Assembly (NCBI GenBank): GCA_017511405.1
Contig: JAFWKB010000031.1
Span: 1 to 5,329 of the forward strand
Length of the DNA stretch: 5,329 nucleotides
Direction of reading: 5' to 3'
From: Candidatus Saccharimonadota bacterium
GTDB lineage: Bacteria > Patescibacteriota > Saccharimonadia > Saccharimonadales > Saccharimonadaceae
This document shows, one piece after another, positions 1 to 4,644 of this stretch. Numbering within the stretch: the first letter of the stretch is position 1; the number at the start of each line of letters is the position of its first letter. Under the pieces are notes generated by a model. The model did no database searches. It was not told where the DNA came from and was given only the letters and a program-made list of their open reading frames with translations. Made by a program: the position numbers and the translations under genes.

Positions 1-1
1 C

Positions 2-460
2 ATAACCTTCGGTAAAAAACGTAAGCTCGTCGACGTCGAAAAAGTCGAGGATTTCCTCATCGAAATGCATGAAAATTATCTCATCGCCCGCAAAAACCTC
101 AAAATTCTCAAAAAGCCCATCTTTTGGGGGATGTTCTATAGCTTCTTCGAAATCGCAACCTATTGGCTTGTCGCCATCAGCCTTGGCTACCCCAAAATCC
201 TTCCCCAAATCATGATCGGCGAGGCTGTCGGCTCTGTTGCCGGAATCTTTCTCCCTTACGGTCTCTATGAGCTCGGCATGGCCGGCGCTATGGCCAGCCT
301 TAACGTCGAGCTTGGACTCGCAAGCTTAATCGTCATTATCACCCGCGTCATCGTTCTCGGAGAAAACCTCATCCTTGGCTATCTATTCTACCAACATGCG
401 ATACTAAAAACCAAAGCTCTCGGAAAGTCAACTTTCACTCCACCTAAGGAGACACCATGA
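2..460 (+). CDS. LPG synthase TM-region / flippase-like membrane protein, C-terminal part (5' truncated)
   Basis: The frame is open to the left edge, so the gene begins outside the window; the Met at 65 is internal. 152 codons are visible. Seen: a charged cytoplasmic stretch (visible residues 4-39), then hydrophobic segments around 41-61, 66-84, 92-116 and 117-135. Between them is a P-x-G-x-x-E turn (PYGLYELG, residues 85-92), the counterpart of the PGGLGxxE-type motif near the end of the lysylphosphatidylglycerol synthase TM region (PF03706, UPF0104/YbhN/AglD2-like). Known: members are polytopic inner-membrane proteins, some moving or flipping lipids, and MprF uses this domain to flip lysyl-PG. 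No catalytic aminoacyl-transferase domain follows, so this is probably a stand-alone flippase-like protein. Its substrate cannot be told from sequence. The stop codon overlaps the xseA start (ATGA), which suggests translational coupling. Family fairly sure; function open. Confidence 0.75.
   Translation: MTFGKKRKLVDVEKVEDFLIEMHENYLIARKNLKILKKPIFWGMFYSFFEIATYWLVAISLGYPKILPQIMIGEAVGSVAGIFLPYGLYELGMAGAMASLNVELGLASLIVIITRVIVLGENLILGYLFYQHAILKTKALGKSTFTPPKETP
446..451 (+). promoter_or_regulatory. Shine-Dalgarno site for xseA
   Basis: AAGGAG lies 5 nt before the ATG at 457, inside the last codons of the upstream gene. It fixes the xseA start at the ATGA overlap. Confidence 0.8.
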
Positions 461-1560
461 CCCCTTCCGACCCCCTAAAACCCCGCCTTCTGGTCTCCGA
501 TTTCCTAGAAATCTGTAACCAAACTCTCGATTACGCTTTCTCTAACATCGAAATCGAAGGCGAAATCTCAAATTTCAAAATCTCCAAAGACAAATGGGTA
601 TTTTTTGACCTTAAAGATAACGAATCAACCTTAAACTGTTTTTCAACGGTCTTTAACCTCCGCACCCCTCTCGCCGACGGCATGCGCGTAGTGGTTTCCG
701 GTTCTCCTCGTTTAACAAAGGCTGGACGCTTCTCCTTTACAATTTCCAAAGTCCAACCTCTCGGAGAAGGGAACATCAAAAAAGCCTTCGAGCTCCTTAA
801 AGAAAAACTCTCAAAAGAAGGGCTTTTTGACCCCACCAAAAAGCGCCCTCTCCCCGAAAGCCCGACCAACCTCGCCGTCATCTCCTCGACCGGTGCTGCC
901 GGGTATGCCGATTTTGTTAAAATCCTCAACGAAAGATGGGGCGGCCTCAACCTCACCGTCGCCAATTGTAATGTTCAAGGCCTCTCCGCTGCCGACGAAA
1001 TCGTTCGTGCAATTGACTATTTTAACGAAGAATCCAAAAACGATGTTATCATCATCATCCGCGGCGGTGGCTCTCCCGACGATCTTGCCGTTTTCAACGA
1101 CGAATTTCTTGCGCGTAAAATCGCTTCCTCTAAAATCCCTGTTCTGACCGGAATTGGTCACGAAATCGACGAATCAATCGCCGACCTCGCCGCCGATGTT
1201 CGCGCTTCGACCCCGTCCAACGCCGCTGAGCTCCTCACGAAAGATAAAAAATCAGAAATCTCCCGCCTCCACGATAATTTCTCCTCCCTAGAAAAATACA
1301 TCTCCCACTATCTCGACACCATAATTAGCTCAAACAAAACCCTCCTTTCCGACACAAATTCAATCATCCTCCAAAAAATCCAAACAACTTCAAACGAAAT
1401 CTCTCACAAAATCGAGCTCCTAAACTCCCTAAATCCCGAACAAGTCTTAAAACAAGGTTACAGCATTCTTTCTGGCAAAATTTCCCCTGGAAATGTTATA
1501 AAAATTACAACAATAAATAAATTAATCACCGCTGAGGTCAAACATGTCGAACCAAAATAA
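457..1560 (+). CDS. xseA: Exodeoxyribonuclease VII large subunit
   Basis: Catalytic subunit of exonuclease VII, a metal-dependent nuclease that cuts single-stranded DNA into short oligonucleotides from both ends; it acts in the cytosol with XseB. Seen: an N-terminal OB fold (about residues 9-103) with the family signature GEISNFK and FFDLKD (35-54). The catalytic domain follows from about 125, with the FDPTKKRPLP entry motif (124-133), TGAAGYADF (145-153, Asp152), RGGGSPDDLAVFNDE (202-216) and GIGHEIDESIADLAAD (232-247, His235 and Asp238). It ends with the family's closing motif LNPEQVLKQGYSIL (325-338). Arg202, His235, Asp238 and Asp152 match the positions regarded as catalytic in the family. 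At 367 aa it is clearly shorter than E. coli XseA (about 450 aa). The loss is mainly in the helical coiled-coil segment (about 262-320), which normally binds XseB. It starts from an AAGGAG site and overlaps its upstream neighbour by 4 nt and xseB by 17 nt. Confidence 0.97.
   Translation: MTPSDPLKPRLLVSDFLEICNQTLDYAFSNIEIEGEISNFKISKDKWVFFDLKDNESTLNCFSTVFNLRTPLADGMRVVVSGSPRLTKAGRFSFTISKVQPLGEGNIKKAFELLKEKLSKEGLFDPTKKRPLPESPTNLAVISSTGAAGYADFVKILNERWGGLNLTVANCNVQGLSAADEIVRAIDYFNEESKNDVIIIIRGGGSPDDLAVFNDEFLARKIASSKIPVLTGIGHEIDESIADLAADVRASTPSNAAELLTKDKKSEISRLHDNFSSLEKYISHYLDTIISSNKTLLSDTNSIILQKIQTTSNEISHKIELLNSLNPEQVLKQGYSILSGKISPGNVIKITTINKLITAEVKHVEPK
1534..1537 (+). promoter_or_regulatory. Shine-Dalgarno site for xseB
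   Basis: GAGG lies 6 nt before the ATG at 1544, within the last codons of xseA. It supports this start and hence the 17-nt xseA/xseB overlap. Confidence 0.65.
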
Positions 1561-1768
1561 TAATCAAAATAGCCCTAAAAACACCAACATCTCCGAAAAA
1601 ATTACCACCCTTAATCAAAAAATCCAATGGTTTTATTCTGACGATTTTTCTCTAGATTCCGCTCTAAACAATTATCAATCCGCAATTAACCTCGCCAAAG
1701 AAATAGAGACCGACCTCAACTCGCTTAAAAATCAAATCACCGTCTTAACACGCGACTTTACCAAGTAA
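1544..1768 (+). CDS. xseB: Exodeoxyribonuclease VII small subunit
   Basis: Small helical partner of XseA; several copies bind the XseA coiled coil and are needed for an active ExoVII. The 74-aa length is normal for the family (usually about 60-85). Seen: an Asn-rich, probably disordered N-terminus (1-16), then the two-helix hairpin. Helix 1 is about 17-32 (ISEKITTLNQKIQWFY). The turn carries D-F-S-L-D-S-A-L (residues 34-41), matching the conserved G-x-x-S/L-x-x-A-L of XseB. Helix 2 is about 42-70 (NYQSAINLAKEIETDLNSLK). It overlaps xseA by 17 nt in a different frame, the usual neighbour arrangement, so the two subunits are probably translationally coupled. The gene is visibly AT-richer than the flanking genes. 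Its 3' end contains the predicted promoter for the next gene. Identification rests on pattern plus context; together they are strong. Confidence 0.93.
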   Translation: MSNQNNNQNSPKNTNISEKITTLNQKIQWFYSDDFSLDSALNNYQSAINLAKEIETDLNSLKNQITVLTRDFTK

Positions 1769-1791
1769 AAAGATTATGCTAATATAATACT
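1757..1791 (+). promoter_or_regulatory. Promoter for the 1792 gene; predicted leaderless start
   Basis: Seen: TTTACC (1757-1762) resembles a -35 box. After a 17-nt spacer comes an extended -10, TG-C-TAATAT (1777-1785), with an overlapping TATAAT at 1783-1788. The usual 6-nt gap after TAATAT puts transcription start on the A of the ATG at 1792. No Shine-Dalgarno sequence exists between xseB and this ATG. Inference: the mRNA is leaderless or has almost no leader. Confidence 0.65.
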
Positions 1792-2568
1792 ATGAATAAT
1801 TATAATTCTCCTCAAATGCCCCCTATCGCCTCTTCTGGAGGTCCTGCGTCCCAAACTGGGGTTGCCTCTGGCTCTATCGCTCCCGGAAATACTTTCGTTC
1901 CGCCGTCTCCAACTGCGGTCCGCGTTAAATCCGGCGACACCTCTCTTCTTAAAACCGTAATAATCGTCCTGCTGAGCCTTCTTCTTGTCGGCGCTCTCCT
2001 CTTGTCTTACTATTTCTTCTCCGAATACCGCGCCTTAAATTCGAGTGTCAACGAAAAAATCGAAAGCGGCGTCCTTGAAGCGAGCAAAGAAATTGAAGAC
2101 GAGCTTCGCGCCGAATATGACGAGCTCGAAAAATCCCCTTACAACACCTTCACCGGCCCTGCCGACTATGGCTCTTTGAGCTTCAAATACCCTCGAACCT
2201 GGAGCGTCTACATCAAAACCGACAAATCTGCCGAAGGTGGTGATTATGTTGCCTATTTCCACCCTAAAGAAATCCCGCCCCTCAACAACGATGCCCGTAT
2301 TGCCTTGACCATAGATATCTCTCCTACGACTTTTGAAAAAGCCACCAGCGACTACTCTAAACGCGTCGAGAAAGGCGAGCTCACCACCTCTGCCATAGAA
2401 ATCAACGGCCAAGAAGCTACTCGCTTTGACGGTCAAATCACCAAAGATATTACCGGTTCCGTCGTTATCATGAAATATCGCGACAAAGTTATCACTTTCC
2501 AAACCGACGCAGAAATCTATCGCGACGATTTCCAAAAAATCTTAGACACCGTCACATTTAACAAATAA
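1792..2568 (+). CDS. Single-pass membrane-anchored protein with PsbP-like C-terminal domain
   Basis: No characterised homologue is recognised. Seen in the 258 aa: a Pro/Ser/Gly-rich, low-complexity N-terminus (1-50, with MPPIASSGGP and VPPSP) that is probably cytoplasmic and disordered. One strong membrane helix follows (about 53-76), after Arg/Lys at 44-54, so the C-terminus should lie outside. A charged helical stalk (about 78-114, Glu-rich, coiled-coil-like) leads to a globular domain (about 124-258). That domain begins YGSLSFKYPRTWSVY and ends DFQKILDTVTF. This start and end pattern is typical of PsbP-like/DUF1795-type domains found on many bacterial surface proteins, where 'FxYPxxW' opens the fold and 'F..IL.TF.F' closes it. 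The ATG at 1792 has no ribosome binding site but sits directly after a -10 box, and no better in-frame start exists. It precedes the HdeD-like gene by 13 nt. The anchored architecture is sure; the domain name is moderately sure; the function is unknown. Confidence 0.85.
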   Translation: MNNYNSPQMPPIASSGGPASQTGVASGSIAPGNTFVPPSPTAVRVKSGDTSLLKTVIIVLLSLLLVGALLLSYYFFSEYRALNSSVNEKIESGVLEASKEIEDELRAEYDELEKSPYNTFTGPADYGSLSFKYPRTWSVYIKTDKSAEGGDYVAYFHPKEIPPLNNDARIALTIDISPTTFEKATSDYSKRVEKGELTTSAIEINGQEATRFDGQITKDITGSVVIMKYRDKVITFQTDAEIYRDDFQKILDTVTFNK

Positions 2569-2573
2569 AGGAG
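2567..2573 (+). promoter_or_regulatory. Shine-Dalgarno site for the DUF308 gene
   Basis: AAAGGAG overlaps the upstream stop codon (TAA, 2566-2568) and lies 8 nt before the ATG at 2582. It is a strong, well-placed site that fixes the start. Confidence 0.85.
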
Positions 2574-2581
2574 AAAAACAA

Positions 2582-3211
2582 ATGTCCCACATTAACCGTA
2601 AATACATCGACAGCCACTGGTTCATCTTCATCATCAAGGGCCTCCTAGGTGTTATCTTTGGTTGGATTGCCCTCTTCTCGTCCAACCGAACTTTCGAATC
2701 AATGGTCACCGTCGTCGGAATCTTTCTCCTCTCCCTTTCTGTCGTTGAATTTATCAACGCTCTTTACCGCGCTCAAAAGAAAACTGGCTGGGCCGTCTCA
2801 CTTGCCCTTGCAATTATTGATGCGACCGTTGCTCTTGCTCTCCTCTTCACCCTTAAACAAGACACAACCTGGCATCTAATTCTCATCGCCGTTTACACTA
2901 TTCTTCGTGGCCTTTGCGAAATTATCTCCGGCTTCCGCACCACCATCGACCCGACCGATCGTTTCACCTGGGTTTTCGGCGGCATGTGTGGTTGTATTAT
3001 GGGACTTGTCATCTTGAACTCTGGCGAATATTTCATCCGCTTCTTTGGGGCCTACCTCTTTGCCTTCGGCATTTGTTCTTTGCTTTATGGCGTTCATAAC
3101 CGCGCCCAAAAAACCGAAGATTTAGTTGCTCGCCGCGAAGCTGCCCGACTCGCCGCCAATTCTCGCAAGAAAAACACGAGAAAAAATAGACTTTCCAAAA
3201 AGTCAAAATAA
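2582..3211 (+). CDS. HdeD/DUF308-family six-helix membrane protein
   Basis: Seen in the 209 aa: six hydrophobic segments at about 13-31, 40-61, 70-90, 97-117, 127-146 and 149-170, arranged as three helical pairs. Small residues and repeated G-x-x-x-G/I-x-F-G-x patterns (KGLLGVIFGWIAL, LIAVYTILRGLCEIISGF, FGGMCGCIMGLVIL, FGAYLFAFGICSLLYG) give the internal-repeat look of HdeD/DUF308 proteins (PF03729). The C-terminus (about 175-209) is a soluble, strongly basic tail rich in Lys, Arg and Ala (ending NRLSKKSK), longer than is usual for the family. Known: E. coli HdeD is an inner-membrane protein tied to acid resistance, but most DUF308 proteins have no assigned function, so none should be transferred here. 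The gene lies 13 nt after the PsbP-like gene and probably shares its mRNA. Its last codons hold the galU promoter. Confidence 0.85.
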   Translation: MSHINRKYIDSHWFIFIIKGLLGVIFGWIALFSSNRTFESMVTVVGIFLLSLSVVEFINALYRAQKKTGWAVSLALAIIDATVALALLFTLKQDTTWHLILIAVYTILRGLCEIISGFRTTIDPTDRFTWVFGGMCGCIMGLVILNSGEYFIRFFGAYLFAFGICSLLYGVHNRAQKTEDLVARREAARLAANSRKKNTRKNRLSKKSK

Positions 3212-3226
3212 TGTTAAAATATACGC
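3189..3226 (+). promoter_or_regulatory. galU promoter; predicted near-leaderless start, with a small inverted repeat at the -35
   Basis: Seen: TTTCCA (3192-3197) as a -35, a 17-nt spacer, and a good extended -10, TG-T-TAAAAT (3212-3220). A 6-nt gap puts transcription start near 3227, giving a leader of 0-3 nt before the ATG at 3230. There is no Shine-Dalgarno sequence. A 6-bp inverted repeat, GACTTT/AAAGTC (3189-3194 and 3199-3204, 4-nt loop), covers the -35. Confidence 0.65.
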
Positions 3227-3229
3227 ATT

Positions 3230-4105
3230 ATGCAATATAAAACTCCCTCAAAAGCCATTTTAACCGACGCCGGCTTTGCCAGTCGTTTTCTACCAATCAC
3301 TAAAACTATTCCTAAGGCCATGTTACCTATCGGTAATCGCCCCGTTATGCAACTCGTCATCGAAGAATGCTATGAAGCCGGGATTAAAGAAATCATCATC
3401 GTCGCAACCGAAGAGGGAAAACCTTTCTACGAAGATTATTTCAGAAACCCAATCGAAAAAGTCAAAGCCCAACTCGCCTCTCAAGGCAAATCTGACCGCT
3501 ATCTCCCCGTAGAAAAAGTCCTTAATTTCCCTAAAATTACCATCATTAGTCAAGATCCATCCCTTCCTTACGGAAATGGCTCTCCAATCGCTTCCGCGAA
3601 AGATTATATCTCTCCCGACGAAGCTTTCATCGTTGCCTACAGCGACGACGTCGTCTATGGTAAATCCGCCGTCAAAGACCTCATGGAGTCTTTCGAAAAA
3701 CACCCCGACGCTCACGCAATCATCGGTTGCCAACTCGTTCCTCACGAAGAAATCAAAAAATATGCTTCTGCTGAATTTAACCCTGAAACAGAAATCCTCG
3801 AAGGCCTCACGGAAAAACCTGCCCCTGAAGAAGCAAAATCCGACCTCGCTTCTTACGGTCGTTACCTCTTAACCCCGGAAATCTTTGACTACCTCAAACC
3901 AGAAAACACCGGTCTTGATTCCGAGCTTTGGACTGCCGACGCTATCGCCAAACTAATCCCAACCAAGAAAGTCTACGTCAAACAAACTTCCGGACTTTGG
4001 ATGACAACAGGCGACCCGAAGAACTACGCCTTCGCCCAACTCAAATATACTCTTGACAACGAAGAATACGCCGACGACATCCGCGAATTCATCAAAAATA
4101 ACTAA
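3230..4105 (+). CDS. galU: UTP--glucose-1-phosphate uridylyltransferase
   Basis: Makes UDP-glucose from UTP and glucose-1-phosphate in the cytosol, the activated sugar for envelope glycans and glycolipids. The 291-aa length is typical of bacterial GalU (about 290-305). Seen: a nucleotidyltransferase fold with the N-terminal signature RFLPITKTIPKAMLPIGNRP (19-38) containing the conserved Arg19 and Lys29. EECYEAGIKEIIIV follows (45-58), then a substrate-side loop GNGSPIASAK (115-124) and the metal-site aspartates in AYSDD (136-140). GLTEKPAPEEAKSDLASYGRY (192-212) follows, with the catalytic-type Lys196 and the GalU-typical GRYLL. GLWMTTGDPKNYAFA ends the core (255-269). Odd: the glycine-rich loop reads GFASR (15-19) where GalU normally has GLGTR, and GNGSP replaces the usual GLGHA. 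RmlA/RffH (dTDP-sugar) enzymes are the alternative, but the EKP...GRY region and length favour GalU. Translation appears leaderless; 23 nt separate it from the next gene. Confidence 0.92.
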   Translation: MQYKTPSKAILTDAGFASRFLPITKTIPKAMLPIGNRPVMQLVIEECYEAGIKEIIIVATEEGKPFYEDYFRNPIEKVKAQLASQGKSDRYLPVEKVLNFPKITIISQDPSLPYGNGSPIASAKDYISPDEAFIVAYSDDVVYGKSAVKDLMESFEKHPDAHAIIGCQLVPHEEIKKYASAEFNPETEILEGLTEKPAPEEAKSDLASYGRYLLTPEIFDYLKPENTGLDSELWTADAIAKLIPTKKVYVKQTSGLWMTTGDPKNYAFAQLKYTLDNEEYADDIREFIKNN

Positions 4106-4110
4106 CCAAA

Positions 4111-4116
4111 AAGGAG
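4111..4116 (+). promoter_or_regulatory. Shine-Dalgarno site with long spacing
   Basis: AAGGAG lies 12 nt before the ATG at 4129, longer than the usual 5-9 nt. No alternative start codon lies closer, so the start stands. Confidence 0.65.
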
Positions 4117-4128
4117 CAAAACAAACAC

Positions 4129-4461
4129 ATGAACACAGCCGAATGGATTCTCGTAGCAATCCTCTCTATCACTCTCTTCGTCTTTCTCGTCATCGGAATT
4201 ATCCTTCTTATTAAACTCATTGGTCTTTCCGAAGAAGCTAAAGAAGTTATAAAAACCAGCCAAAAAGTCGCAGAAAAAACCGGCGACGTCGTCGACAACG
4301 TCAAAGATTTCACTTCCGTTGGCGGAATTTTTAAAGCCATCGCAAAACGCATAGAAAACAACGGTATAACCTTAGAAATCGACAACAAATCTAAAAAGAC
4401 AACTAGCAAAAATGCCAAAGAAAGCTCTCCAAAAGAAGCCGAAACAATCTCTAAAAAATAA
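4129..4461 (+). CDS. YtxG/DUF948-like small membrane protein with coiled-coil and Lys-rich tail
   Basis: Seen in the 110 aa: one long N-terminal membrane helix (about 6-30, WILVAILSITLFVFLVIG through IILLIKL). An amphipathic helix with heptad-like spacing follows (about 34-75, containing EEAKEVIKTSQKVAEKTGDVVDNVKDF in two parts). A polar, Lys/Ser/Glu-rich, probably disordered tail fills 85-110. This layout matches DUF948 proteins such as B. subtilis YtxG, which are short, bitopic and of poorly known function; the match is by architecture, not a diagnostic motif. It follows galU by 23 nt, with no promoter visible in the gap, so it is probably cotranscribed. Its last 50 nt overlap, in the +1 frame, a 47-codon ORF that resembles YtxH. 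YtxG and YtxH genes are neighbours in Bacillus, which mutually supports both calls. Confidence 0.75.
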   Translation: MNTAEWILVAILSITLFVFLVIGIILLIKLIGLSEEAKEVIKTSQKVAEKTGDVVDNVKDFTSVGGIFKAIAKRIENNGITLEIDNKSKKTTSKNAKESSPKEAETISKK

Positions 4462-4555
4462 ACTCAAATCCTTTTTTGGCCATCTTTTCGGCACAATTTG
4501 CGGATTTTTCACGGGTGTCTTTCGTGCACCAAAACCGCCGAAAAACTCAAAATAA
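4412..4555 (+). CDS. 47-aa glycine-zipper small membrane protein, YtxH-like (overlooked ORF)
   Basis: Seen: ATG at 4412, 47 codons, TAA at 4553-4555. It overlaps the end of the DUF948-like gene by 50 nt in the +1 frame. The product has a Lys-rich N-terminus (residues 1-19), one short hydrophobic helix (about 20-37) and an R-A-P-K-P-P-K basic/proline tail (38-47). Glycines at 23, 27, 31 and 35 form an unbroken GxxxGxxxGxxxG zipper. A glycine-spaced helix followed by APK is the hallmark of YtxH-type proteins, though this one lacks their long C-terminal helix. Known: YtxG and YtxH are adjacent in Bacillus. Weak points: no clear Shine-Dalgarno before the ATG (translation may be coupled to the upstream gene), and the Lys-rich start could be a shadow of the overlapping Lys-rich tail. 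The 31 codons beyond the overlap cannot be explained that way. A +1 frameshift product of the upstream gene is a possible alternative. Confidence 0.6.
   Translation: MPKKALQKKPKQSLKNKLKSFFGHLFGTICGFFTGVFRAPKPPKNSK
4485..4544 (+). repeat. 8-bp inverted repeat with 44-nt loop (weak terminator candidate)
   Basis: TTTTCGGC (4485-4492) and GCCGAAAA (4537-4544) are perfect complements. A run of T (4556-4560) follows about 11 nt later. The long loop and the location inside the small ORF make it a poor intrinsic terminator, but it is the only such repeat found near the end of the plus-strand operon. Confidence 0.3.
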
Positions 4556-4560
4556 TTTTT

Positions 4561-4596
4561 AAAAACGCCTCTGTTATTTCGACTTTTCACGTTTTT
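4561..4596 (-). terminator. Weak terminator candidate after dnaE
   Basis: AAAAACG (4561-4567) pairs with CGTTTTT (4590-4596) across a 22-nt loop. Read on the minus strand it ends in a T-run followed by A/T-rich sequence, as a terminator would. Only two G-C pairs are in the stem, so this is tentative. Confidence 0.25.
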
Positions 4597-4644
4597 TCAC
4601 GAAATTTTCACACAGTTTTCACACAGTTTTCACGCAGTCCTCAC
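4584..4644. repeat. Phased TTTTCAC array with three 11-bp tandem units over the dnaE stop
   Basis: TTTTCAC begins at 4584, 4594, 4605, 4616 and 4627 (steps of 10, 11, 11, 11). A degenerate sixth copy, TCCTCAC, is at 4638. The last three exact copies extend to an 11-bp unit: TTTTCACACAG twice (4605-4615, 4616-4626), then TTTTCACGCAG (4627-4637). The dnaE stop codon (4619-4621) lies in the middle unit. It may be slippage-derived or a protein-binding array. Confidence 0.8.

Noticed and set aside
531..965. Minus-strand ORF opposite xseA (also 811-1161 minus and 827-1147 plus)
   Set aside because: They lie wholly across the conserved ExoVII OB-fold and catalytic motifs. Their translations are low-complexity and match no family I recognise, so they are frame shadows of xseA.
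1769..1791. Intrinsic terminator between xseB and the next gene
   Set aside because: The 23-nt gap has no hairpin and no T-run; it is fully taken up by the -10 region.
2035..2535. Long minus-strand ORF opposite the PsbP-like gene
   Set aside because: It mirrors the coding strand's codon pattern, with Phe/Gly/Asp-rich low complexity and no independent domain. The plus-strand protein has clear architecture and promoter context.
3323..3745. Minus-strand ORF opposite galU (and plus-strand frames 3276-3512, 3576-3872)
   Set aside because: All lie inside well-conserved GalU motifs and have no domain signature of their own.
4092..4418. Minus-strand ORFs at 4092-4418 and 4372-4590
   Set aside because: They are antisense to the DUF948-like gene and its tail. 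The hydrophobic stretches are complements of the plus-strand membrane helix and Lys-rich tail.
4584..4644. CRISPR array or DnaA-box cluster
   Set aside because: Repeats are 7-11 bp with no unique spacers, so not CRISPR. The core TTTTCAC does not match the DnaA box TTATCCACA, and the site is at the 3' end of dnaE, not near dnaA or dnaN.
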